Shown here: in pieces, positions 27,114-34,794 of the stretch | Position numbering within the stretch: the first letter of the stretch is position 1 | Layout of the letters: each line of letters opens with the position of its first letter | DNA from: Methanobrevibacter oralis | Lineage (GTDB): Archaea > Methanobacteriota > Methanobacteria > Methanobacteriales > Methanobacteriaceae | Assembly: GCF_001639275.1 (NCBI RefSeq) | Contig: NZ_LWMU01000042.1 | Location: 1 to 45,266 of the forward strand | Reading direction: 5' to 3' | DNA: 45,266 nucleotides | The notes under the pieces: generated by a model | Databases searched by the model: none | Told to the model about the DNA's origin: nothing | What the model saw: the letters and a program-made list of their open reading frames with translations, nothing else | Position numbers and translations under genes: made by a program

Positions 27114-27230
27114 TTAATCCTCTCATGAAAATTATTTATATAAAATATCTTATGTATTTATATTAATTTATAATGTTTGGGAAAACTTTTTTCTAAAAAA
27201 ATAGTTTATATATTATTCTGGGATATATTA

Positions 27231-27340
27231 TGCCGGGAGCGGGATTCGAACCCGCGGCCTCACGGTATCCCAGAAATAAGCTAGAGCACTGCTTTATTAC
27301 CCTATGAGCCGTGCGCTCTAACCAGCTGAGCCACCCCGGC
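27231..27340 (-). tRNA. tRNA-Met (CAU), elongator type, with intron
   Basis: The minus strand folds into a full cloverleaf: acceptor GCCGGGG/TCCCGGC, D-arm GCTC..GAGC, anticodon stem CACGG/CCGTG with loop CTCATAA, T-arm GCGGG-TTCGAAT-CCCGC and discriminator A. The anticodon is CAU. The G1-C72 pair and sequence fit elongator and not initiator Met. A 36-base intron interrupts the loop after position 37. Mature length is 74 bases; CCA is not encoded. A TATA-like ATATAAATGT (minus strand, 27370-27380) lies upstream and a T-run (minus strand, near 27196-27203) downstream. Confidence 0.95.
27267..27302 (-). other. tRNA-Met intron (canonical position 37/38)
   Basis: 36 bases beginning GGGTAATAAA and ending TTCTGGGAT on the minus strand. 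The junction sequences can form a bulge-helix-bulge with the exons, the substrate of the archaeal tRNA splicing endonuclease. The exact boundary could shift by one base. Confidence 0.85.
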
Positions 27341-27437
27341 ATCAGACAACTATTATATTAATTCTTTATTACATTTATATTTTTTGCTTTTAGGCGTTTT
27401 TTACTGATTTTAATCATAAATATTTTTTTTCAAACTA

Positions 27438-27460
27438 AAACATTATATTTAAAAATGTTT
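27438..27460. promoter_or_regulatory. 7-bp inverted repeat around the ahcY TATA box
   Basis: AAACATT (27438-27444) and AATGTTT (27454-27460) flank ATATTTAAA, a probable TATA box about 50 bases before the ahcY ATG at 27501. The arrangement resembles the inverted repeat around the TATA box at 21604-21640, though the arms differ. Confidence 0.35.
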
Positions 27461-27500
27461 AATAAGATATAATATTTTACTAAATTTAATAGGAGATATT

Positions 27501-28751
27501 ATGAGCAAAGTTAAAGATATGTCTCTTGCAGGTGAAGGAGTAAGAAAAATTGAATGGGTTCAAAAACACATGCCTGTTTTAGAACACATCAAAAAAGAAT
27601 ATGAAGAAACTCAACCATTTAAAGGTCTTACTATTGGGTCTTGTTTACACTTAGAACCTAAAACTATTAATTTAGGTTTAACATTACAAGCAGGGGGTGC
27701 TGAAGTAGCTATGACTGGTTGTAATCCGTTATCTACTCATGATGATGCAGTAGCTGGAGGAGTTGATTTAGGTTTGAACATTTATGGTTGGAGGGAGCAA
27801 GATGATGAAGAATATTATCAAACCATTAATATGGTGCTTGATCATAAGCCAGATATAATTATTGATGACGGAGCTGACATGATTATGGTTCTTCACAATG
27901 AACGAACCGATGTTTTAAAACACATAATGGGGGCTTGTGAAGAAACAACCACTGGAGTTCATAGATTAGAATCAATGCACAAGGATGGAGCTTTAAAATT
28001 CCCAGTTGTAGCGGTTAATGATGCATATACTAAATATTTATTTGATAATAGATATGGAACTGGTCAATCTAGTTTTGATGCAATTATGGGAACTACAAAT
28101 ATGATAATTGCAGGCAAAAGTGTTGTAATCTGTGGTTATGGTTGGTGTGGAAGAGGATTAGCACTTCGAGCTGCTGGATTGGGGGCAAATGTTATTGTAA
28201 CTGAAGTTGATCCAATAAGGGCTCTTGAAGCAAGAATGGATGGTTACAGAGTAATGACTATAAGACAAGCTGTAAAAGAAGCTGATTTAATAATTACTGT
28301 TACTGGAAATGCTGATATTATCAATGGTGATGACTTTAAATATATGAAAGATGGTTGTATGCTAGCTAATGCAGGCCATTTTAATGTGGAAATTAATAGG
28401 CCAGATTTAGAAGCACAATCAACTTCTGTAAAAGAAGTTAGAGAAAGTATTGAAGAATTTACATTAAAAGATGGTAAAAAAATCTATTTACTTGCTGATG
28501 GTAGATTAGTTAATTTATCAGCAGCTAGAGGCCAAGGTCATCCTGCTGAAATTATGGATATGAGTTTTGCTGTTCAAGCATTATCTGCAAAGTTTATTCT
28601 TAATAATGATTTGCCTGTTGGAGTTATAAAAGCTCCTGATGAAATTGATTATAATGTAGCTAGTTTAAAACTTAAGGCTATGGGTATTGAAATTGATACA
28701 TTGACTGATAGGCAAAAAGAATACATGTCAAATTGGCAAGAAGGAACATGA
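27501..28751 (+). CDS. ahcY: S-adenosylhomocysteine hydrolase family (possibly S-inosylhomocysteine hydrolase)
   Basis: An NAD-dependent enzyme that cleaves adenosyl- (or inosyl-) homocysteine to homocysteine, recycling SAM by-products. The 416-residue sequence has family motifs: GSCLHLEPKT, VAMTGCNPLSTHDD, IDDGADM, MGTTNMIIAGKSVVICGYGWCGRG (Rossmann NAD site) and NAGHFNVEI. As in other archaeal members the C-terminal K-Y extension of eukaryotic enzymes is absent; it ends in YMSNWQEGT. Work on Methanocaldococcus showed a homologue prefers S-inosylhomocysteine after deamination, so the true substrate here is open. Ribosome-binding site AGGAG at 27491-27495. The next gene follows after 22 bases. 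Confidence 0.93.
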   Translation: MSKVKDMSLAGEGVRKIEWVQKHMPVLEHIKKEYEETQPFKGLTIGSCLHLEPKTINLGLTLQAGGAEVAMTGCNPLSTHDDAVAGGVDLGLNIYGWREQDDEEYYQTINMVLDHKPDIIIDDGADMIMVLHNERTDVLKHIMGACEETTTGVHRLESMHKDGALKFPVVAVNDAYTKYLFDNRYGTGQSSFDAIMGTTNMIIAGKSVVICGYGWCGRGLALRAAGLGANVIVTEVDPIRALEARMDGYRVMTIRQAVKEADLIITVTGNADIINGDDFKYMKDGCMLANAGHFNVEINRPDLEAQSTSVKEVRESIEEFTLKDGKKIYLLADGRLVNLSAARGQGHPAEIMDMSFAVQALSAKFILNNDLPVGVIKAPDEIDYNVASLKLKAMGIEIDTLTDRQKEYMSNWQEGT

Positions 28752-28773
28752 ATTCCCTCTTTTTTAGATTTTA

Positions 28774-29424
28774 ATGTCTTATTTTAGATACATTGATAAT
28801 GGTGAAGGCCCAATTAAGTTATTTATTGGGGGGCTTCATGGAAATGAAGGTAAAACTTCAATAAAATTTTTAAAAAGAATTAAAACCAAAGATTTGTCTA
28901 ATGGTCAATTTTATTTTTATAATTTTGATAAATCAAAGTATGTTTCAACAATTAAACAGGAATATTATGAATCTGAAATAGGTTCAAAGATTTTAGAGTT
29001 AATTAATTATTTTGATCCTGATTTTTACACAGAACTTCATTGTTATAACTTAAAAAATTATGATAATTTAATTTCAATGGAAAGATATAGGAAATTTGGA
29101 GTTCCACCTTTGATTAAATTGGAAAATCATGTTTTAATTTCATCTGTTTCACCATTAATTAGATTAACATATTTTTCAACCGATACAGTTTGTAAAACTT
29201 TGGAATTTCCATGCATTGAAAAATTAGACAACGATGTGATTAAAGAATTTGGATTTAATAAGAAATTATCTATTGAATCTTATGAGAATTTATTAAAATT
29301 AATCTTAAAATCTCCTTCAAGAGAGTATTTTGAAAAAGAAATGATGAAAAGATATGCTCTTCAAGCTAATTTAGCTATTGAATATGCAAAAAAAGTCTTT
29401 GGTGAGGATTTTCCTCCTTATTAA
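28774..29424 (+). CDS. Putative zinc carboxypeptidase-like protein (DUF2119-type)
   Basis: A 216-residue archaeal protein of uncharacterised function, probably DUF2119 (not verified by search). The motifs look like a compact M14 or aspartoacylase-type zinc site: GGLHGNEG with H22 and E25, and TELHCYN with H89. TLEFP, around residue 150, could supply the general-base glutamate. An amidohydrolase or peptidase role is inferred from these residues only. It follows ahcY closely, so it may be co-transcribed. The start has little ribosome-binding site, as expected for a coupled gene. Its stop codon overlaps the stop of the convergent fen gene (TTAA). Confidence 0.7.
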   Translation: MSYFRYIDNGEGPIKLFIGGLHGNEGKTSIKFLKRIKTKDLSNGQFYFYNFDKSKYVSTIKQEYYESEIGSKILELINYFDPDFYTELHCYNLKNYDNLISMERYRKFGVPPLIKLENHVLISSVSPLIRLTYFSTDTVCKTLEFPCIEKLDNDVIKEFGFNKKLSIESYENLLKLILKSPSREYFEKEMMKRYALQANLAIEYAKKVFGEDFPPY

Positions 29425-30404
29425 AACCAAGCATCTAAACTCCCTTGATTTGAACTTAAATTTTTAAGTTTATCTGATGCTTTAATTACTCGATCTTGTG
29501 AAAATCCATGTTCATAACATAAAAATTCAATAAGTTTGTCTTGTTTTACTTTTTCGAATTTTATTTTATAATCTGTATTAACTTCATGGTTTAAGAAGAT
29601 GTCATGAACTTCTTTTAAATCATGTGTTGTTTCTTTTTGAAGTTCGGCTATTTTTTCTTTTAATTGATTATTTTTAGCTAATTTTAGTGCAGTTTTAGCA
29701 CCAACACCTTTTAGACCTTCACAAAAATCTGTTCCAATTAAAATTCCCATATCAATAAGCTCTTCTTGAGTAATGTTTAGTGAGGATAGTACTTTTTTCA
29801 ATTCATAATATTCTAAATTTCCTAAATTAGAATTAACGGCTAAATTTCTAATTACTCTTTTAGCTCCAAATAAAAGACAATCATAGTCTTGCGATGCCAC
29901 AGCCCATGCATCTCCTTTTGAAACCAAATAAGCTGCTTGAGCTTCTCCTTCCCCTTTAGCTTCAATATATGGTATTCCCATGAGAGTTAATAATTTTTTA
30001 GATGATTCAATAATATCGGGAGACAATTTTGATGATCTTTTTGCATATTTACTGGCAGTTTTAGTGTCATTTCTAGCTAATGCTTCTTTATAAATCTTCT
30101 CAGATTCATCTCTAATTTCTCTTCTTTTAGCTATTGTTTCACGTTTTAAATCAGTTGGTGTTCCATCAAAGACATAAATGGGTTTAATGCCTTTTTCAAT
30201 CATTGAAGAATTTCTATATAATATTCCACTTAAATGGGAGGTAATATTTCCATTTTCATCAGTTAATGGTCGCCCATCTTGTTGCCTAATTGTTGATAAA
30301 AATTGATAAAGAGTATTGAATGCATCAATAGAAACTGTTCTTCCTTCTAAATCTTTAAAATTAATTGATTCTGCTTTAATTATGTCTTTTAGTTTAACAC
30401 CCAT
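29421..30404 (-). CDS. fen: Flap endonuclease FEN-1
   Basis: Structure-specific nuclease that removes 5' flaps in Okazaki-fragment maturation and repair. The 327-residue product starts MGVKLKDII and has the acidic metal-binding residues in IDAFNTL and VFDGTP (N-domain) and in EGEAQAAYL, ASQDYDCLLFGA and IGTDFCEGLKGVGAKTALKL (I-domain with helix-hairpin-helix). The C-terminal PCNA-binding PIP box is QGSLDAWF at the extreme end. It is the last gene of aksA-aksD-DUF98-fen, 11 bases after the preceding gene, with a GTGATAAA ribosome-binding site. Confidence 0.97.
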   Translation of the reverse strand: MGVKLKDIIKAESINFKDLEGRTVSIDAFNTLYQFLSTIRQQDGRPLTDENGNITSHLSGILYRNSSMIEKGIKPIYVFDGTPTDLKRETIAKRREIRDESEKIYKEALARNDTKTASKYAKRSSKLSPDIIESSKKLLTLMGIPYIEAKGEGEAQAAYLVSKGDAWAVASQDYDCLLFGAKRVIRNLAVNSNLGNLEYYELKKVLSSLNITQEELIDMGILIGTDFCEGLKGVGAKTALKLAKNNQLKEKIAELQKETTHDLKEVHDIFLNHEVNTDYKIKFEKVKQDKLIEFLCYEHGFSQDRVIKASDKLKNLSSNQGSLDAWF

Positions 30405-30415
30405 TTTATCACATT

Positions 30416-30979
30416 TTAAATATTTGTAAAGTGGCTAACTGGAAATATTTCTTTAATCCACATTAAAATTTCCCCATTGTGAATAATAACATAGTCTCGA
30501 GTTAACATATCTTCATCTGTGTTGAATAATTTTTTTAATTTTTCATTAGGCTTTTCAATGTATATGTTATTAATCTCACGTCTAGATTCATAATTATAAT
30601 TTTTTAAAATTCTTCCAATAGGTATATCTGCTCTTACTAAATCAGCACAGACTTCATCACTTAATCTAGATAATGGAATATGAGATATAGCATATATTAA
30701 AGGCATATCACCTTTATGCATTATAACTTCCCTATAATTGATTTTATCTCCAATGTTACAATTTAATAAATTTGCATGATATTCATCTGCATCCTCAAAA
30801 TGTTGCTCTAAGGTAGATAACGTAATTTTACCGTATAATACATCTAAAATAGCAGTAATAGATCCATCTGTTGTTAAAAGAATTTTTTGAGTATTTGAAA
30901 AGTTTTTAGTATAGCTATTTTCAAGTTCATCTATTTTTTCAATGAGTCTTTTGTTGGCATCGTTTTTTCTAAATGTCAT
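30416..30979 (-). CDS. Chorismate pyruvate-lyase-like (DUF98 / Rv2949c-type) protein
   Basis: A 187-residue protein resembling the archaeal DUF98 family related to chorismate lyase, which makes 4-hydroxybenzoate from chorismate. Supporting blocks are QKILLTTDGSITAILDVLYG, YREVIMHKGDMPLIYAISHI-type sequence with PLSRLS following, and LVRADIPIGRILKNYNYESRRE, where the conserved Arg/Glu residues would bind carboxylates. In methanogens the product might feed methanopterin, but this is inference. It lies 10 bases after aksD and 11 before fen, inside a tight operon. Ribosome-binding site GTGATATA. Confidence 0.7.
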   Translation of the reverse strand: MTFRKNDANKRLIEKIDELENSYTKNFSNTQKILLTTDGSITAILDVLYGKITLSTLEQHFEDADEYHANLLNCNIGDKINYREVIMHKGDMPLIYAISHIPLSRLSDEVCADLVRADIPIGRILKNYNYESRREINNIYIEKPNEKLKKLFNTDEDMLTRDYVIIHNGEILMWIKEIFPVSHFTNI

Positions 30980-30989
30980 ATTATATCAC

Positions 30990-32243
30990 TTATAAATCCT
31001 TTGGATTTGTAATAACACCTTCAATTGCTGATGCAGCTACAACCTTTGAATTAGCAAGGTATACTGAAGATTTTGGATCACCCATTCTACCCTTAAAGTT
31101 TCTATTAGTTGTAGATATACAAACTTCTTCTTCTGATAAAACACCCATGTGTCCTCCAAGACAAGGACCACATCCTGGATTACAAATAATGGCTCCAGAA
31201 TCAATGAATGTTTCAATATAACCAGCATTTAAGGCTTCTTTATAAATTTCAACAGATGCTGGGAGTATTAATAATCTAACATCATTGTTTATTTTATTTC
31301 CTTCTAATATTTCAGCTGCATCAGCTAAATCAGATAATCTCCCATTTGTACAAGAACCAACTAAACATTGATCAATACTAATGCCTTCAACCTTAGAAAT
31401 GTTTTTTACATTATCAACATCATTAGGACAAGCTATTTGAGGTTCTATATCTCCTATTTCAAAATGCATTTCTTTTAAGTATTCGGCATCTTTATCAGAT
31501 TTTAAAATATTTAGTTCACTTTCTTTTTTACCAGTATTTTTAATAATGTAATCAATGACTTCACGATTAGGTTCCATTATTCCATTTTTAGCTCCCATTT
31601 CGATAGCCATATTACACATTGTGGCTCTTCCTTCTACACCCATTTTATCGATTGTTTCACCACAAAATTCTGCAGTTTTATAAGTTGCTCCAGCTATTCC
31701 CACTTTTCCTATTATATTTAAAATAATATCTTTTGGAGCAATGTAAGGGTTCAATTCTCCACTTATTTCCATTTTGATTGATTCAGGAACCATAAACCAT
31801 GTTTTTCCAGTAGCCCATACCATAGCTAAGTCAGTTGCTCCCATTCCAGTTGAAAATGCACCAAATGCACCATATGTACAAGTATGTGAGTCTGCTCCAA
31901 CAATAACTTTTCCAGGTTCCACTAATCCTTTTTCAGGAAGCACTTGATGGCAAATTCCTTCTCCATGAATGTAATTATGGGTAATATTTTGTTGTTTTAT
32001 AAAATTCCTACAAACTTTTTGAAACTCTGCTGAACCAATCGTATTTGCAGGGATATTATGATCAAAAACAAGAACGATTTTATTTGGATTCCATACTTTT
32101 GTTGCTATTTTTTCAAATGTTTTAATAGTTGGGGGGGATGTTCCATCATGAGACATAGCTAAATCAACAGGAATTTCAATAATTTCTCCTGGTGAAACTT
32201 CATGATTTGTTTTTGAGGATAAAATCTTTTCAGTAATGTTCAA
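30990..32243 (-). CDS. aksD: Homoaconitase / isopropylmalate dehydratase large subunit
   Basis: Large subunit of an aconitase-family hydro-lyase, 417 residues. The [4Fe-4S] ligands are in CLVGSCTNGR and in CNPGCGPCLGGH; the SHDGTSP block and VIVGADSHTCTYGAFG are family hallmarks. LeuC and homoaconitase large subunits are hard to tell apart. Its position 12 bases after a homocitrate-synthase-like gene favours coenzyme B synthesis (AksD) over leucine. The small subunit is not in this window. The start is TTG 32243, with AGGTG 7 bases upstream. Confidence 0.85.
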   Translation of the reverse strand: MNITEKILSSKTNHEVSPGEIIEIPVDLAMSHDGTSPPTIKTFEKIATKVWNPNKIVLVFDHNIPANTIGSAEFQKVCRNFIKQQNITHNYIHGEGICHQVLPEKGLVEPGKVIVGADSHTCTYGAFGAFSTGMGATDLAMVWATGKTWFMVPESIKMEISGELNPYIAPKDIILNIIGKVGIAGATYKTAEFCGETIDKMGVEGRATMCNMAIEMGAKNGIMEPNREVIDYIIKNTGKKESELNILKSDKDAEYLKEMHFEIGDIEPQIACPNDVDNVKNISKVEGISIDQCLVGSCTNGRLSDLADAAEILEGNKINNDVRLLILPASVEIYKEALNAGYIETFIDSGAIICNPGCGPCLGGHMGVLSEEEVCISTTNRNFKGRMGDPKSSVYLANSKVVAASAIEGVITNPKDL

Positions 32244-32255
32244 ATTAACACCTAA

Positions 32256-33425
32256 TTATTTACAACTTTTAACAATCTTTTTAAAGACTTCATCGTTAAT
32301 GTATTTTCCTTCTTCTCTTGTTTGTTTTACTTTTTTAACAATTTTTATAAGGGTATCATCACTAACATCTAATTCGCATTCATTTAATTTAGCTTTAACT
32401 GCTCTGCATCCAGAATGTTTACCTAGAACTAATTGTCTTTTTTGACCTACTAATTCAGGTAAGTATGGTTCATAACATAATGGTTCTTCTATAACGGCAT
32501 CAACATGAATTCCAGATTCATGTCTAAATACATTATTTCCAACAACTGGTTTGTTATAAGGAACATCAAGTCCACTAGCTTCACAGACAATATCAGATAA
32601 TTCTTTTATATATTTGGTTTTAAATCCTAAATCTTTTCCATACAATATCTTTAAAGCCATTATTAACTCTTCAAGAGATGCATTTCCAGCTCTCTCACCA
32701 ATTCCATTAACTGTTGTTGAAATTCCATTTGCACCTGCTAAAATACCTGTAATAGAATTTATAACAGCTAATCCAAAATCATTATGGCAGTGAAGTGCAA
32801 TGTCAATATTTAAATTGTTTACAAGTTCTTTAACTAGAAATTCGATTCCCTGTGGGGTAATAGCTCCAGTAGTATCAGCAATATGGACTCTATCAGCTTT
32901 ACATTCTTCAGCTTGTGAGTAAATTCTTTTTAAAAAATCAATATCAGTTCTTGTAGCATCTTCTGCAGAAAAAGCAACAAACAATCCATGGTCTTTAGCA
33001 TAATCAATGGCTTTTTGACTTAAATTCATTGCATCTTGTCTGCCTATGTGCATTTTATGGTCTAAATGAATGTCTGAAGTTCCAATAAATGTAATAATCC
33101 CATCTGCATCACAATCAAGTGCAGCATCAATGTCTTCAGTTTTTGTTCTAGTTAATGCAAGAATTTCTGCATCTAATCCTTCACTAGCTATTGCTTTTAC
33201 AGATTCTCTTTCTTTTGTTGAAACAATTGGAAAACCTGCTTCTATTTGATCAATTTTAAATTGATCTAGTTTTCTAGCTATTTTTAATTTCTCTTCAAGA
33301 CTAAAACAGACACCAGGGGTTTGTTCTCCATCTCTTAATGTGGTGTCGTATATTGTAATGTCATCTGGAAAATTTAATTCAGTTTCTTTATTATAATGAC
33401 TTGTATAATATTGCAATAATCTCAC
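32256..33425 (-). CDS. aksA: Homocitrate synthase / 2-isopropylmalate synthase family, probably AksA
   Basis: Condenses acetyl-CoA with a 2-oxoacid; as AksA it extends 2-oxoglutarate stepwise toward the 7-carbon chain of coenzyme B. The 389-residue product has the family motifs TIYDTTLRDGEQTPG, IEAGFPIVS, HIADTTGAITP, LHCHNDFGLAV and NGIGERAGNASLEE, plus FRHESGIHVD. It lacks the C-terminal leucine-sensing domain of bacterial LeuA (which would need about 500 residues), consistent with AksA or the short archaeal forms. The start is GTG 33425; an internal TTG is possible. First of four genes; 48 bases separate it from the upstream CYTH gene. Confidence 0.85.
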   Translation of the reverse strand: MRLLQYYTSHYNKETELNFPDDITIYDTTLRDGEQTPGVCFSLEEKLKIARKLDQFKIDQIEAGFPIVSTKERESVKAIASEGLDAEILALTRTKTEDIDAALDCDADGIITFIGTSDIHLDHKMHIGRQDAMNLSQKAIDYAKDHGLFVAFSAEDATRTDIDFLKRIYSQAEECKADRVHIADTTGAITPQGIEFLVKELVNNLNIDIALHCHNDFGLAVINSITGILAGANGISTTVNGIGERAGNASLEELIMALKILYGKDLGFKTKYIKELSDIVCEASGLDVPYNKPVVGNNVFRHESGIHVDAVIEEPLCYEPYLPELVGQKRQLVLGKHSGCRAVKAKLNECELDVSDDTLIKIVKKVKQTREEGKYINDEVFKKIVKSCK

Positions 33426-33473
33426 TTCTTTAAAATGAATTTAATATAATTATAATTAATTGTTGTTATTATA

Positions 33474-34013
33474 TTATAAGTTTTCTAAAAGTTCTAAATA
33501 TGAAGTTCTCTCAAAACCATCAGTTATTCCTAATTTTTCAAATAACTTAAAAATACTATTTTGAGCTTCATTATAATCACTATCATCTTCAAGAGATATT
33601 TCAATTTCCATATAGGGATCAAGTCCTTCGATATCATCTAAACTTATTTCAAAATTTTCATAATTATAATATTGTCTGTTTTTTTTAACAGTTCTTACTG
33701 CTATGAATCCTATTTCTTTAAATATTTCACTACATTTTTTACTATCTTCAATAGCTATTTCAATTTCTTTTCGGGTTTTACTTGATTTATCAATTTTAGG
33801 TCCTTTGTATGTTATGAACGTGTTTTTGTTATTATTTTCTTTTGTTGTTCTTATTCTTAATGCTTCATCTGTTTTAATAAAATCTACAATTGGACTATTA
33901 AAATATATGTCTTCTTGAAATTCTTTTTTACTTTTATTTGCACCGATTTTATTCAATTTATCTTCAATATCTTGAAAATTATCAATTTTAGCTTTTACTT
34001 CAACTTCTATCAT
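33474..34013 (-). CDS. cyaB: CYTH-domain protein, class IV adenylate cyclase-like (CyaB)
   Basis: A 179-residue triphosphate-tunnel protein. The N-terminal EVEVKAK matches the ExExK signature; basic and acidic strand residues follow (ALRIRT, TRKEIEI, RQYYNY, SLDDIEGLDPYMEIEIS). Members may make cAMP, hydrolyse thiamine or inorganic triphosphate, or act on other triphosphates; archaeal substrates are largely unknown. The gene is divergent from tbp and may lead the aks operon on the minus strand. Ribosome-binding site GAGGATTAAA. Confidence 0.85.
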   Translation of the reverse strand: MIEVEVKAKIDNFQDIEDKLNKIGANKSKKEFQEDIYFNSPIVDFIKTDEALRIRTTKENNNKNTFITYKGPKIDKSSKTRKEIEIAIEDSKKCSEIFKEIGFIAVRTVKKNRQYYNYENFEISLDDIEGLDPYMEIEISLEDDSDYNEAQNSIFKLFEKLGITDGFERTSYLELLENL

Positions 34014-34235
34014 TTTAATCCTCTTAAAACTTTAGTTACTAACTTATAACTTTAAAAAATTTATTCTTTTCATTTAAAAATTTTAAATATTAATTTTTTA
34101 AAATTTGATATATATAAATAAACATAACTTTATATAGTATTTAAATAATATTATTTATTAGTAAAAATTTAGTTGATATTTTTGTTTTCTTAAATTTTAC
34201 TTACTACTTTTAATAACTTAATTGGAGGTTTTAAA
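34014..34235. promoter_or_regulatory. Divergent promoter region of cyaB and tbp
   Basis: 222 AT-rich bases without a gene. TTTATATAG-type sequence near 34129-34137 is a good TATA candidate for tbp; several AAATTT-rich elements could serve cyaB. No clear operator is seen. Confidence 0.4.
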
Positions 34236-34781
34236 TTGACCGATGTTGAAATTAAAATTGAAAACATTGTTGCTTCTGCAAGCATAGGCAAAGATATTGT
34301 TTTAACTGAAGTGTCTGAAGCTTTGGAAGGGGTTAATTTTAATCGTGAACAGTTTCCAGGATTAGTATTCAAACTTAAAGATCCTAAAACCGCAGCATTA
34401 ATTTTTAGCTCTGGTAAGCTTGTTTGTACTGGAGCAAAGTCTATTGATGATTCAAAATTAGCAATCAAAAAAACTGTAGACTTAATGAGGACTATTGACA
34501 CCAAAATTCCTCATGAATTTGAAATTAAAATTCAAAATATTGTGGCATCTGCTAACTTGGAGTCCACATTAAATTTAGAAGCTGTAGCTTTAGAACTTGA
34601 GGACACAGAATACGAACCAGAACAATTTCCTGGTTTAGTATACAGATTATCTGATCCTAAAGTTGTTTTATTATTATTTGGCTCTGGTAAGGTTGTTTGT
34701 ACTGGAGCTAAAACCCGTAGTGATGCTAAACTTGGTGTCGAAAGAGCTTACGATAGATTAAGTGAGCTAGATTTAATATAA
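34236..34781 (+). CDS. tbp: TATA-box-binding protein
   Basis: General transcription factor that recognises archaeal TATA boxes and recruits TFB. The 181-residue saddle has two direct repeats, marked by EQFPGLVFKLKDPKTAALIF with SSGKLVCTGAK and EQFPGLVYRLSDPKVVLLLF with GSGKVVCTGAK. The start is TTG 34236, with GGAGGT 6 bases upstream. The serB-like gene begins 13 bases after the stop, so the two are probably co-transcribed. Confidence 0.97.
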   Translation: MTDVEIKIENIVASASIGKDIVLTEVSEALEGVNFNREQFPGLVFKLKDPKTAALIFSSGKLVCTGAKSIDDSKLAIKKTVDLMRTIDTKIPHEFEIKIQNIVASANLESTLNLEAVALELEDTEYEPEQFPGLVYRLSDPKVVLLLFGSGKVVCTGAKTRSDAKLGVERAYDRLSELDLI

Positions 34782-34794
34782 TTTGGTGGTATTA

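Noticed and set aside
27231-27340. tRNA-associated integration site
   Set aside because: No integrase, repeat of the tRNA 3' end or foreign gene block lies nearby; neighbours are core genes.
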